Below, in pieces: positions 51,448 through 59,166 of a DNA stretch of 64,000 bases. Position 1 is the first letter of the stretch; every line of letters starts with the position of its first letter. The stretch comes from Nonomuraea sp. PA05. Its GTDB lineage: Bacteria; Actinomycetota; Actinomycetes; Streptosporangiales; Streptosporangiaceae. The notes below the pieces were generated by a model. That model did not search any database and had not been told where the DNA came from. It saw only the letters and a program-made list of their open reading frames with translations. The stretch lies in contig NZ_VSEY01000002.1 in assembly GCF_008086045.1 (NCBI RefSeq), forward strand, positions 186,001 through 250,000. Reading direction: 5' to 3'. A program made the position numbers and the translations under genes.

Positions 51448-52245
51448 ATGAGACCCGACACGATCGTCCTGATCCACGGCTTCTGGGTCACCCCGCGCAG
51501 CTGGGAGAACTGGGTCGCGCACTACGAGGCCAAGGGGTTCCGGGTGCTCGCCCCGGCCTACCCCGGCTTCGAGGTGGAGGTCGAGGCGCTCAACGCCGAC
51601 ACCACACCCATCGAGCGGGTCACCGTCCCGCAGATCATCGACTCGCTGGAGAAGCTGGTCGGCGGCCTGGACAAGCCGCCCATCCTCATCGGGCATTCGG
51701 CGGGCGGCGTGTTCACCCAGATCCTGCTGGATCACGGCTACGGCGCCGCCGGTGTGGCGATCAACTCCGCCCCCACCGAAGGGGTGAAGATCATCCCACT
51801 GTCTCAGCTCAAGGCCACCTTCCCCGTGCTGAAGAACCCGGCCAACCGGCACAAGGCCGTCGGTCTCGACTACGAGCACTGGCGCTACGCCTTCACCAAC
51901 ACCTTCCCCGAGGCGGAAGCGCGGGCCGCCTACGAGCGCTACCACGTCCCCGCCTCCGGCAACATCTTCTGGGGCAGCGCCCTGGCCAACATCCACCCCG
52001 GCAAGGACGACAACTACGTCGACTACCACAACGACGACCGCAAGCCGCTGCTGTTCATCGCCGGCGAGCACGACAACCTCATGCCGCCCAAGATCCAGCG
52101 CTCCAACGCCAAGCACTACAAGGCGCCGAACACGATCACCGAAGTGGTCGAATACCCCGGCCGCTCTCACCTGATGCCCGCCCAGCGGGGCTGGGAAGAG
52201 ATCGCCGACCGCGCCCTGGCCTGGGCGCTCCACCACAGCTCGTAG
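51448..52245 (+). CDS. Alpha/beta-hydrolase
   Basis: This 265-residue cytoplasmic hydrolase has IVLIHGFWVTPRSWE near the start, IGHSAGG (Ser near 73), FIAGEHDNLMPP (acid near 211) and YPGRSHLMPAQ (His). No special family could be assigned. It follows the secreted hydrolase by ten bases with TAGGAGAG as ribosome binding site, and the MBL-fold gene follows by 12, so expression is coordinated. Confidence 0.9.
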   Translation: MRPDTIVLIHGFWVTPRSWENWVAHYEAKGFRVLAPAYPGFEVEVEALNADTTPIERVTVPQIIDSLEKLVGGLDKPPILIGHSAGGVFTQILLDHGYGAAGVAINSAPTEGVKIIPLSQLKATFPVLKNPANRHKAVGLDYEHWRYAFTNTFPEAEARAAYERYHVPASGNIFWGSALANIHPGKDDNYVDYHNDDRKPLLFIAGEHDNLMPPKIQRSNAKHYKAPNTITEVVEYPGRSHLMPAQRGWEEIADRALAWALHHSS

Positions 52246-52257
52246 AAGGAGCGTTCC

Positions 52258-53049
52258 ATGTCGGACGTCAGGTTCACCCACATCGGCGGTCCTACCGTCC
52301 TCATCGAGTTCGACGGCTGGCGACTGCTGACGGACCCGACCTTCGACCCTCCTGGCCGGACGTACGCGTTCGGCTGGGGGACCTCCTCCCGCAAGCTCAC
52401 CGGCCCGGCCGTCCCCATGGCCGAGCTCGGGCCGGTGGACGCCGTCCTGCTCACCCACGACCATCACGGCGACAACCTCGACGAGGCCGGGCGCCTCCTG
52501 CTGACCGCCGTCCCGGCCACGATCACCACCCTCTCGGGCGCCCGCCGTCTCGGTGGCGCCGCCCGCGGGCTCAGGCCCGGGCAGCGCACGCGGCTGGCTG
52601 CGCCCGGCCGGCCGGCGATCGAGATCACCGCCACCCCCTGCCGGCACGGCCCGCCGCTGAGCCGGCCGATCACCGGCGAAGTGATCGGCTTCGCCCTCAC
52701 CTGGCCCGGCCAGACGCACGGCCCGCTGTGGATCACCGGCGACACCGTCCACCACCGCGCGCTGCGCCGGGCCGCCGCCGCGATACGGCCGGGAACGGTC
52801 CTGCTCCACCTGGGCGGCGTCGGCTTCCCCAGCACCGGACCACTGCGCTACACCATGACCGCGCGTCAGGCCGTACGCCTGTGCGGGGCCATCACCCCGC
52901 ACACGATCCTGCCGGTCCACTACGAGGGCTGGCAGCACTTCCGGCAGGGCCGCGACGGCATCGAACGCGACCTGCTGCGGGCGCCGGAGCGGATCCGCAG
53001 CCGCTACCACTGGCTGCCCACCGGATCAGCGGAACACCTGCAGCTCTAG
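52258..53049 (+). CDS. MBL-fold metal-dependent hydrolase (UlaG-like)
   Basis: This 263-residue metallo-beta-lactamase-fold protein has the metal motif THDHHGDN (66-73), RHGPP with another His, TGDTVHH, and HYEGW at the C-terminal side. It resembles UlaG (ascorbate-6-phosphate lactonase) and other L-lactonase-like enzymes, but the substrate is not set by the sequence. It is the last gene of the hydrolase run, and a GC-rich hairpin at 53090-53120 follows. Confidence 0.87.
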   Translation: MSDVRFTHIGGPTVLIEFDGWRLLTDPTFDPPGRTYAFGWGTSSRKLTGPAVPMAELGPVDAVLLTHDHHGDNLDEAGRLLLTAVPATITTLSGARRLGGAARGLRPGQRTRLAAPGRPAIEITATPCRHGPPLSRPITGEVIGFALTWPGQTHGPLWITGDTVHHRALRRAAAAIRPGTVLLHLGGVGFPSTGPLRYTMTARQAVRLCGAITPHTILPVHYEGWQHFRQGRDGIERDLLRAPERIRSRYHWLPTGSAEHLQL

Positions 53050-53089
53050 ACACGGCCCTTCCTGGGGCAGGCAGCCGTGACCTCACGTT

Positions 53090-53120
53090 CCGGCCTGGGG
53101 CCCGGGGGCCCTCAGGCCGG
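53090..53120 (+). terminator. GC-rich hairpin after the hydrolase run
   Basis: CCGGCCTG (53090-53097) pairs with CAGGCCGG (53113-53120), and the GC-rich interior can extend the stem. No T-run follows. It lies between the MBL gene and dps. Confidence 0.5.
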
Positions 53121-53158
53121 CCACGGCCCTGACACGATCGAGAGGAACGACCACGCTC

Positions 53159-53611
53159 ATGACCAGCACCCAGCTCGACCACCTGGCGACCGCCGCGTTA
53201 CAGGACGCACTCATCGACATCGCCGAGCTGGCCTCCCAGGCCAGGCAGGCGCACTGGAACGTGCGCGGCACGACGTTCCTGCCCGTGCACCGATGGCTGG
53301 ACGAACTCGCCGAAACCCTGCGGGCCCACGCCGACACGCTGGCCGAGCGCATCGCCACCCTGGGCGGCTGGCCGGACGCCTGCAGCGAGACGCTGAGCGA
53401 ACGCAACACCCTGGAGTCGCTGCCCTTCGGCCGGCTCACCACCAGCCAGGCGCTCACCGCCATGGAGACCGGCCTGGAACGTGTCGCCGCCGTCGTCACG
53501 TCGTGGCTGCGGAGCCCGGCCATGGAAGACGACCCGGTGACCGCCGATCTGCTCACCAGCCTCTGCCGGGACCTCCAGGCCCAGCAGTGGCTCGCCCGCG
53601 CCCAGCAGTGA
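53159..53611 (+). CDS. dps: Dps-family ferritin-like protein
   Basis: This 150-residue four-helix protein has QAHWNVRG (ferroxidase His near 33), HRWLDELAETLRAHADTLAER (Asp and Glu ligands, spaced as D-x3-E), and a C-terminal helix. Dps dodecamers store iron as oxide using peroxide and protect DNA in stationary phase. The N-terminal tail has few Lys or Arg residues, so DNA binding may be weak. GAGAGGAAC precedes the ATG. The WhiB gene begins ten bases after its stop. Confidence 0.92.
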   Translation: MTSTQLDHLATAALQDALIDIAELASQARQAHWNVRGTTFLPVHRWLDELAETLRAHADTLAERIATLGGWPDACSETLSERNTLESLPFGRLTTSQALTAMETGLERVAAVVTSWLRSPAMEDDPVTADLLTSLCRDLQAQQWLARAQQ

Positions 53612-53620
53612 GCGGCGATC

Positions 53621-53881
53621 ATGGCCGATCTGCGCTGGACGGGCCGCGCCGCCTGCCGGGACACCGACCCCGAACTGTTATTCCCGCTCAGCTGGGAGGG
53701 GCAGCACCAGGCAGCCACGCGGGTCTGCGCCGGCTGCCTCGTCCGGCCCCTCTGTCTTGAGTGGGCGCTGGAATCCGGGGAACCGGAAGGCGTCTGGGGC
53801 GGTATGACCCCGGGCGAACGCCGGCGGCTCCGTCAGCCGCCGCGGTTGAACCAGCGCCGCCAGGCACCCGTCCCGTCTTGA
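53621..53881 (+). CDS. WhiB-family iron-sulfur regulator (second)
   Basis: This 86-residue protein has the four cluster cysteines (Cys12, Cys36, Cys39, Cys45; CAGCLVRPLC), the GVWGG turn and a basic tail (RRRLRQPPRLNQRR). The spacing after the first Cys is slightly shorter than in the other WhiB of this window. Immediate linkage to dps suggests a role in redox or iron stress, and it may regulate dps; this is inference from position only. Confidence 0.92.
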   Translation: MADLRWTGRAACRDTDPELLFPLSWEGQHQAATRVCAGCLVRPLCLEWALESGEPEGVWGGMTPGERRRLRQPPRLNQRRQAPVPS

Positions 53882-53958
53882 GCCGCACCGCGCCGATCGT
53901 CCGGCTGAAGCAGTGGGGGTACGCGCTCGGCTACTGGTCCTCGATGCGCCCGGGCGTT

Positions 53959-54552
53959 TCAGCGAGGGCCGAGGAGAGCGGCCAGGGCGTGGCTGAGGGA
54001 CTGGCCCAGCGTCTTGGCGCAGGTCTCGTAGCCCTGCGGCGGGCCGCCGTACGGGTCGTACACCTCCAGCGGCTGGACGGCGGCGCGGCGCTCGGCGGCC
54101 GACTGGACGATCGCCCTGGCGCGATCCACCGTGTCCGAGCGGTAGCGGCGGTGGCCCGCCCCCGCCGCCAGCTCGGCGAACTCGGGCAGCGTGAACGTCT
54201 TGCCCGCCGCCCGCGGGTCCAGGCCGACGGCTACGGCGCGGTGCCCGGTCTCCATGGTGAGCAGCAGGTCGGACGCGCCGATCAGGGCTGGGTCGAGGGG
54301 TCTGGCGCGGTGTGCCCTGCCGTTCAGGCCCAGCCTGTCGAGGGCCGTGATCGCGTGGGGTGCCATGGGGTGGCCGGCCATCGCCCGTACGCCGGCGCTC
54401 GCCGTCACCACCGGCAGGGGCGCGGAGTGGAGCATCGCCTGGGCGATCACCTGGGCCATGGCGGAGCGGCAGATGTTGGCCGTGCAGACCAGCAGGATGC
54501 GGAACTCGCCTCGTCCGGGTGCCGCTTCGCGGGCGGCGGGAGGAATGGCCAT
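53959..54552 (-). CDS. Low-molecular-weight protein tyrosine phosphatase
   Basis: This 197-residue enzyme has the P-loop VCTANICRS (catalytic Cys23 and Arg29, C-x5-R) near the N-terminus and the acid loop DPYGGPPQGY near 168-177. Actinomycete relatives dephosphorylate tyrosine on proteins, including those of exopolysaccharide synthesis or secondary metabolism; a link to the distant glycan locus is speculative. The ATG at 54552 has GGGGAGC upstream, and the longer open frame upstream is composition noise. It faces the WhiB gene at its end (convergent). Confidence 0.9.
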   Translation of the reverse strand: MAIPPAAREAAPGRGEFRILLVCTANICRSAMAQVIAQAMLHSAPLPVVTASAGVRAMAGHPMAPHAITALDRLGLNGRAHRARPLDPALIGASDLLLTMETGHRAVAVGLDPRAAGKTFTLPEFAELAAGAGHRRYRSDTVDRARAIVQSAAERRAAVQPLEVYDPYGGPPQGYETCAKTLGQSLSHALAALLGPR

Positions 54553-54896
54553 GGTGCGCTCCCCGTGGGTCAAGGCCAATCTAACCGGTCGGGACGGCCC
54601 GGGGGCGGGGGTTCGTACGGCCATTTGCGAGGGACGGCGCGGAGGGGGCGCTGGGCGGCTTCCAGCCGCGGCCGATGCGTGGACCGGCCTGCGAGACGCG
54701 CAGCGGGGCTGCGAGGCCGGCTGAGAGGCGCGGAGGGGCTTACGAGACCGCACTACGAGATGCAGAGGGGCGGCGGGGCCGGGTCGCGGGGCGCGGGCGA
54801 GGCGCCGGGTGCGAGCTGCGGGGCGGAAGGCGGGGCGGACGGTGGGTGCGGGGAGGTGGATCCCCGGCGGGCCCGCCACCGCCCCGCCCGGCAGCG
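54553..54896. other. Intergenic, 344 bp, G-rich with degenerate repeats
   Basis: No gene is supported. From about 54690 to 54770 the + strand holds three degenerate copies of a GCGAG...GGGGCT pattern 20-31 bases long, and from 54770 to 54880 it is strongly G-rich. The left end must carry the promoter and leader of the phosphatase gene; no convincing -10 was found. Confidence 0.5.
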
Positions 54897-55109
54897 TCAG
54901 GAGTCCTCGAGCCGGAAGCCCACCTTCATGCCGACCTGGTAGTGCGCGATCTCCCCCGCGTCGATGTGCCCGCGGATCTCCGTCACCTCGAACCAGTCGA
55001 GGTGCCGCAGTGTCTCAGAGGCCCTCCTGATGCCGTTGCGGATGGCCTGGTCGACGCTCTCCCCCGAGGTGCCGACGATCTCCGTGACCCGGTACGTGCG
55101 ATCCGTCAT
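54897..55109 (-). CDS. Dodecin, flavin-binding protein
   Basis: This 70-residue protein has the standard dodecin length and fold pattern (YRVTEIVGTSGESVDQAIRNGI, WFEVTEIRGHI near 39-49, with the Trp that stacks on flavin, and YQVGMKVGFRLED at the end). Dodecamers store or buffer FMN/riboflavin (or CoA in some species). AAGGAGG precedes the ATG at a good distance. Confidence 0.95.
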   Translation of the reverse strand: MTDRTYRVTEIVGTSGESVDQAIRNGIRRASETLRHLDWFEVTEIRGHIDAGEIAHYQVGMKVGFRLEDS

Positions 55110-55199
55110 CTCCACATCCTCCTTACTCGAAGGCCATGATCGCATGACCCCCGCGTCCGCACCGGGCTGCCGTCGCCACCGCGCCCTCCTGGGGCTACC

Positions 55200-55523
55200 G
55201 TGGAAGCCATGAAGGGGTGGCGCAGGAAACCAGCCGTCCACCAGGTCACGGACGCGAGACCGTCACTGACCGCGGACATCCGTAAGCGTGAGGTCAGCTA
55301 CCTCATCAAGATGGGGATTCGCACGATCTGCCTGATCCTGGCGGTCGTGGTGCCGGTGCCGTGGCCGTACCGGCTGCTGTTCATCGCGGCGGCCGTCTTT
55401 TTGCCATACATAGCGGTAATCGGGGCCAATGAGAGGAGCAACGACGCCCCTCCCCCTACCTTTCAGTCCCCTGAAGCTAACCAAACCGAGATACCGCTGC
55501 ATCGACGCGAGATCGGGTCGTGA
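55200..55523 (+). CDS. DUF3099 family membrane protein
   Basis: This protein of about 104-107 residues has a basic N-terminal part (VHQVTDARPSLTADIRKREVSYL, family-typical) and two membrane helices (IRTICLILAVVVPVPW and LLFIAAAVFLPYIAVIG). The function is unknown; the family occurs throughout actinobacteria. The start may be GTG 55200 or ATG 55209. No Shine-Dalgarno sequence is visible and TACCGT lies just before the ATG, so a leaderless mRNA is possible. A structured RNA follows it. Confidence 0.85.
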   Translation: MEAMKGWRRKPAVHQVTDARPSLTADIRKREVSYLIKMGIRTICLILAVVVPVPWPYRLLFIAAAVFLPYIAVIGANERSNDAPPPTFQSPEANQTEIPLHRREIGS

Positions 55524-55530
55524 CTAAGTC

Positions 55531-55536
55531 TTGACG
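55531..55536 (+). promoter_or_regulatory. -35 element upstream of the 6C-like RNA
   Basis: TTGACG fits the principal sigma factor consensus. A -10 at 55555-55562 (TGTACGCT region) would start an RNA close to 55567-55570, just before the first hairpin. Confidence 0.5.
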
Positions 55537-55566
55537 CATCCCATGGGTTGTAGGTGTACGCTTTAG

Positions 55567-55682
55567 CCAAGCGCTCCGGTCCCCCGTCGGAGTGCTGGTG
55601 CCGGCGTTCCGGGCCCCCGTCGGAACGCCGATGAAGCGACGCCGGGTGGTTTGCCCCCGTAACCACCCGGCGTCGCCCTTTT
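55567..55682 (+). ncRNA. Structured RNA of the actinobacterial 6C type, three hairpins with CCCCC loops
   Basis: Three consecutive strong hairpins share a C-rich loop. Hairpin 1 spans 55570-55596 (nine pairs, loop GTCCCCCGT), hairpin 2 spans 55602-55630 (ten perfect pairs, loop GGCCCCCGT), and hairpin 3 spans 55636-55676 (fourteen perfect pairs, loop TTTGCCCCCGTAA) followed by CCCTTTT. The first two with nearly identical loops match the architecture of the conserved 6C RNA of Actinobacteria, although runs here are five Cs. C-rich loops are thought to pair with G-rich Shine-Dalgarno sequences of target mRNAs. It has its own promoter-like -35 at 55531. Confidence 0.75.
55636..55676 (+). terminator. 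Terminator hairpin of the structured RNA
   Basis: GCGACGCCGGGTGG (55636-55649) and CCACCCGGCGTCGC (55663-55676) form a perfect 14-bp stem, followed by CCCTTTT. Its loop repeats the CCCCCGT motif, so the terminator itself may also present the active sequence. Confidence 0.8.
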
Positions 55683-55825
55683 CCCGGCCACGATTCGATC
55701 AGTGTGCGCCGCCCCCGCCGTTGGATAGGGCGGCTTTCCCGAAATCGTTTACACTCACCCCCGCCTCGTTATTCACAGGAAATCTTCAGGCGGGGCGAGC
55801 TTGACTTCAAGAGTTCGTTCGAGTG

Positions 55826-56083
55826 TCAGTCGTCTGTCAGCGTCTCAGCGGTCGCTTGGCTCCAGTTCTTCGCCAATGTGGTCAGTCTGGCGACGGCGTC
55901 CTCGGGTGCGGTGCCCGCGCCCTGAGCCAGGCCCAGCAGGTACGCCGTCAGCGGCGCGGCCGGCCTGGCGACGCCGTGGGCCACCTCCTTGGTGAGGTCG
56001 AGTATGAGGTCGCGGTCCACGGTGGCCGGGTCGATGCCCAGCTCCTTGCAGGCCAGGGCGGTCCATTCGTTGAGCACGTGCAT
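55826..56083 (-). CDS. DUF6457 family protein
   Basis: This 85-residue cytoplasmic protein begins MHVLNEWTALACKELGID and has VARPAAPLTAYLLGLAQG in the middle. It matches the short helical DUF6457 proteins often encoded beside molybdenum cofactor genes in actinobacteria. The function is unknown. The ATG at 56083 follows GGAGGAGG. It lies 139 bases downstream of moaA on the same strand. Confidence 0.8.
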   Translation of the reverse strand: MHVLNEWTALACKELGIDPATVDRDLILDLTKEVAHGVARPAAPLTAYLLGLAQGAGTAPEDAVARLTTLAKNWSQATAETLTDD

Positions 56084-56222
56084 GTGAGCCTCCTCCTGGT
56101 GGTCCATTGTGACGCAGGCGTGTCTCGGTGGCCTCGCCGCGGCGGGAGCGGGCGGCGCATGGCCGCATGGCGCGCGCGGTGCGCGACGCGAGGGCCGGGT
56201 GGCGGGGGTGGCGGGGATTTGG

Positions 56223-57212
56223 TCAGCCGCCGATGGCGGACATGGGGCGGGAGGGCTGCAGGAACGACGGGTCGTCGATGCCGTGCCCCGCCCGCTTCCT
56301 GGACACCGCCACCATCCACCGCTCCGCCAGCTCCTCGTCGGACGCCCCGTCCCGCATGGGCGTCTTCAGGTCGGACTCCTCGGTGGCGAACAGGCAGTTG
56401 CGCACCTGCCCGTCGGCGGTGAGCCGCACCCGGTCGCACGACCCGCAGAACGGCCGCGTCACCGAGCCGATCACTCCCACCCTGGCGGGCCCGCCGTCCA
56501 CGAGGAAGCGTTCGGCCGGGGCGCTGCCGCGCTCCTCCAGGTCGTCGGGGGTCAGGTCGAAGGAGGCGGACAGGAGCTTGAGTATCTCGTCGGCGGTGAC
56601 CATGTTGTCGCGGCTCCAGCCGTGCTGGGCGTCGAGCGGCATCTGCTCGATGAAGCGCAGCTCGTACCCCTTCTCGAGGCACCAGCGCAGCAGCGGGACG
56701 GCCTCGTGGTCGTTGACGCCGCGCATCAGCACGGCGTTGACCTTGACGGGCCGCAGGCCGGCCGCGTCGGCGGCGGCGAGGCCGGCGATGACGTCGGCGT
56801 GCCTGTCGCGGTGCGCGAGCCGCTTGAACGTGGCGGCGTCGAGGGTGTCGAGGGAGACGTTCACCCGGTCGAGGCCGGCGGCGGCGAGCGGTTCGGCGAG
56901 GCGGGCCAGGCCGATGCCGTTGGTGGTGAGGGAGACCTGGGGCTTGGGGGTCAGGGTGGTGGTGCGGCCGACGATGTCGACCAGTTCGCGGCGCAGCAGG
57001 GGCTCGCCGCCGGTGTAGCGGACCTCGGTGATGCCGAGGCGTTCGACGCCGATCGTCACGAGGCGGACGATCTCGTCGGCCGTCAGGAGCTTCGCGCTCG
57101 GCAGCCAGTCGAGACCTTCGGGCGGCATGCAGTACGTGCAGCGCAGATTGCACTTGTCCGTGAGGGACACCCGCAGATCCGTCGCCACCCGTCCGAACGA
57201 GTCTCGCAACAT
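56223..57212 (-). CDS. moaA: GTP 3',8-cyclase, molybdenum cofactor biosynthesis
   Basis: This 329-residue radical-SAM enzyme converts GTP to 3',8-cyclo-GTP, the first step of molybdopterin synthesis. Cys21, Cys25 and Cys28 (CNLRCTYC) bind the SAM cluster, TGGEPLLR is the SAM site, FCGSCDRVRLT and a later NCLF bind the second 4Fe-4S cluster, and the C-terminal Gly-Gly that supports catalysis is present (SAIGG end). AGGAGGTGA precedes the ATG. A 10-bp inverted repeat spanning 57265-57337 lies in its upstream region. Confidence 0.96.
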   Translation of the reverse strand: MLRDSFGRVATDLRVSLTDKCNLRCTYCMPPEGLDWLPSAKLLTADEIVRLVTIGVERLGITEVRYTGGEPLLRRELVDIVGRTTTLTPKPQVSLTTNGIGLARLAEPLAAAGLDRVNVSLDTLDAATFKRLAHRDRHADVIAGLAAADAAGLRPVKVNAVLMRGVNDHEAVPLLRWCLEKGYELRFIEQMPLDAQHGWSRDNMVTADEILKLLSASFDLTPDDLEERGSAPAERFLVDGGPARVGVIGSVTRPFCGSCDRVRLTADGQVRNCLFATEESDLKTPMRDGASDEELAERWMVAVSRKRAGHGIDDPSFLQPSRPMSAIGG

Positions 57213-57344
57213 GGGGCGTCACCTCCTGTTCGTTCGCCAGAGGGCCAGACTACGACGGGTGCCGGCCCGCCCTCAAAATCCGACACTTCATGGCACGACA
57301 ACACATTCTTCCCTAGATCGATTCCGGGAGGGCGGGCGTGCTGG

Positions 57345-57710
57345 TCACGATGCCGTGTACCAGGCGTCGCGGGCGCGCATCAGCTCAGTCAGGTGCCTGC
57401 GGGACCATTCGCAGCCGGCGTTCATCGGTTCGAGCAGGCTGCGGCCGAGGTCGGTGAGCTCGTACTCGACGCGTGGCGGGATCTCCTCGTACGGGGTGCG
57501 GGTGAGCAGCCCGTCGCGCTCCATGGCGCGCAGCGACTCGGTGAGCACCTTCGGGGTGATGCCGCGCAGCGGCTTCTGGAGCTCGGTGAAGCGGCGCGGC
57601 CCCAGCTCCAGGCAGCGGATGATCTTGGCGGTCCATTTGTCGCCGATGCGGATCGGCGCGGCGACCGGCGGGCAGCCGGTGAACATGTCCGGATCGAGTG
57701 GCTCGGCCAT
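57345..57710 (-). CDS. HxlR-family transcriptional regulator
   Basis: This 121-residue winged-helix protein has GCPPVAAPIRIGDKWT (Cys13, the redox-sensing position in QorR/HypR-type members), the RFTELQKPLRGITPKVLTESLRAMERDGLL recognition helices and YELTDLGRSLLEPM. It is divergent from the NAD(P)-binding gene at 57816, as is usual for HxlR regulators and their targets. The GTAGGTAACTATCG segment at 57719-57733, between the two genes, is AT-rich for this genome and is the likely promoter/operator. Confidence 0.92.
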   Translation of the reverse strand: MAEPLDPDMFTGCPPVAAPIRIGDKWTAKIIRCLELGPRRFTELQKPLRGITPKVLTESLRAMERDGLLTRTPYEEIPPRVEYELTDLGRSLLEPMNAGCEWSRRHLTELMRARDAWYTAS

Positions 57711-57815
57711 CCCGTCATCGTAGGTAACTATCGTTGCGGAAAGCGATGTCCCGCCCCCTACCGTCTGCGGGGGCGGCCGGAAGGACCGGCCGCCGGCGGT
57801 GTGACGGAGGTACGG

Positions 57816-58463
57816 GTGAGCAGGATCGTGGTGTTCGGAGCCGGTGGGCGGGCCGGGGTGAAGGTGGTCGCGGAGGCGGCCGGGCGCGGGCACGAGGTGA
57901 CGGCCGTGGTGCGGGACCCGGGCAGGCATCCGGGGCTGGGCGGCGCGCGGGTGAAGGTGGCCGCGGGGGACGTCACGGACGCCGGCGGCGTGGCCGCGCT
58001 GGCCGCGGGGCACGACGTGGCGGTGCAGGTGGCGGCGCGGCTGGACATGGGGTCGCGGGAGTTCTACACCGCCGCCACCCGGGCGCTGGTGGACGGGCTG
58101 GCGCGGGCCGGGGTGTCCCGGCTGGTGGCGCTGGGCATCGGGAGCCTGCTGGAGGTCTCGCCCGGCGTGCGGCTCATCGACACTCCGGGCTTTCCCGCGG
58201 ACGCGCGGGCGTTCTCACTGGGGCATGCCGCCGAGCTGGAGCTGCTGGCGGGGTCGGCGCTGGACTGGGTGGTGATCGCGCCGCCGCCGGTGTTCCTGGA
58301 CGCCGAGGCGGCCAGGACCGGCCGGTACCGGTTCGGGGACGGCCGGGTGCCGGAGGCACAGGAGGGGGATCCGGCGTTCTCGTACGCGGATCTGGCGGTC
58401 GCGCTGGTGGACGAGGCCGAGACGCCCGCGCATCACCGGGTTCAGGTGGCCGTGTCCTACTGA
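57816..58463 (+). CDS. NAD(P)-binding (NmrA/SDR-like) oxidoreductase
   Basis: This 215-residue atypical SDR has IVVFGAGGRAG (4-14) for NAD(P), DVTDAGGVAALAAGHDV, and a C-terminal YADLAVALVDEAE. The family includes sugar-nucleotide-like epimerases without the Tyr-Lys pair and electrophile- or quinone-responsive reductases. It is probably repressed by the divergent HxlR protein and induced by an electrophile or oxidant. The GTG at 57816 has GGAGG five bases upstream. A 13-bp terminator follows. Confidence 0.85.
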   Translation: MSRIVVFGAGGRAGVKVVAEAAGRGHEVTAVVRDPGRHPGLGGARVKVAAGDVTDAGGVAALAAGHDVAVQVAARLDMGSREFYTAATRALVDGLARAGVSRLVALGIGSLLEVSPGVRLIDTPGFPADARAFSLGHAAELELLAGSALDWVVIAPPPVFLDAEAARTGRYRFGDGRVPEAQEGDPAFSYADLAVALVDEAETPAHHRVQVAVSY

Positions 58464-58480
58464 GACCTCGCGGAGAACGG

Positions 58481-58511
58481 CGAACGCCCGGCCGCGGTGG
58501 CCGGGCGTTCG
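58481..58511. terminator. Shared terminator of convergent genes
   Basis: CGAACGCCCGGCC (58481-58493) and GGCCGGGCGTTCG (58499-58511) form a perfect 13-bp stem with a five-base loop, between the NAD(P)-binding gene and the secreted protein gene, which ends at 58525. Confidence 0.8.
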
Positions 58512-58524
58512 AGGTGCCGGAGCG

Positions 58525-59013
58525 TCAGTGACGGCCGATGACCTTCACCCAGTCCTTGCCCTCCGAGGGAGCGAGGTACCTGCTGCCCTCGAAGACCGCG
58601 CGCCACGTGCCCGACTCACGGGCGGGCACCCGCAGGCCGAAGTAGCCCTTGCCGCTGGTGCGGACGGTCTCCACGTGCTCCCAGCGGCCGCTGCCGTCCG
58701 GCTGGAAGAGGATCACGACCCGCTTGTGCGCCAGGCGGTGCCAGCGCTCGGACTTCTTGCAGGTGTCGGCGTGGTGCACCGAGACGAACCCGCTGATGTA
58801 GTCCTCGTCGCACTCCACGGAGAGCTTGCCCTCCACGGTGAGGGGCTTGCCCCGCCAGGCGGGCTCGGGGTTCACGTCGAGCTTGAGGCTGGTGTGGCCG
58901 CCGGCGACATCCGGGTCGAGGCCCGGGTCGTCCGCGAGGGCGGGCGAGGCGGCGGTGGCCACCAGGGTCGCGCCCAGGGCCGCAGCCGCCAGGCCGGCGG
59001 CTAGACGTCGCAT
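58525..59013 (-). CDS. Secreted protein with a small beta-sandwich-like domain
   Basis: This 162-residue product has a signal peptide (MRRLAAGLAAAALGATLVATAASPALA). The mature part contains SLKLDVNPEPAWRGKPLTVEGKL, a Cys pair (VECDE..., DTCKK) and the C-terminal block GYFGLRVPARESGTWRAVFEGSRYLAPS. The last block matches the C-terminus of the neighbouring protein at 59167, so they share a domain, likely Ig/beta-sandwich. A TTG at 59019 (two codons earlier) has better spacing from AAGGA and may be the true start. Confidence 0.78.
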   Translation of the reverse strand: MRRLAAGLAAAALGATLVATAASPALADDPGLDPDVAGGHTSLKLDVNPEPAWRGKPLTVEGKLSVECDEDYISGFVSVHHADTCKKSERWHRLAHKRVVILFQPDGSGRWEHVETVRTSGKGYFGLRVPARESGTWRAVFEGSRYLAPSEGKDWVKVIGRH

Positions 59014-59166
59014 CTTCAAAACAGAAATCCTTCCCCGTCCGAAAACACGCACCCGTACGGGCACGTCAAATGCCAATGACGCGTAAAGGTCAGGAAAAGT
59101 TGCGACAAAGTTGATCACGTTTTGGCAACGGGGCGGGGGTGGGGGGTTCAGGCGACCCTTATGCGT

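Noticed and set aside
57265..57337. Molybdenum cofactor riboswitch upstream of moaA
   Set aside because: Only one 10-bp stem with a 53-base loop is evident; the multi-stem Moco pattern could not be traced.
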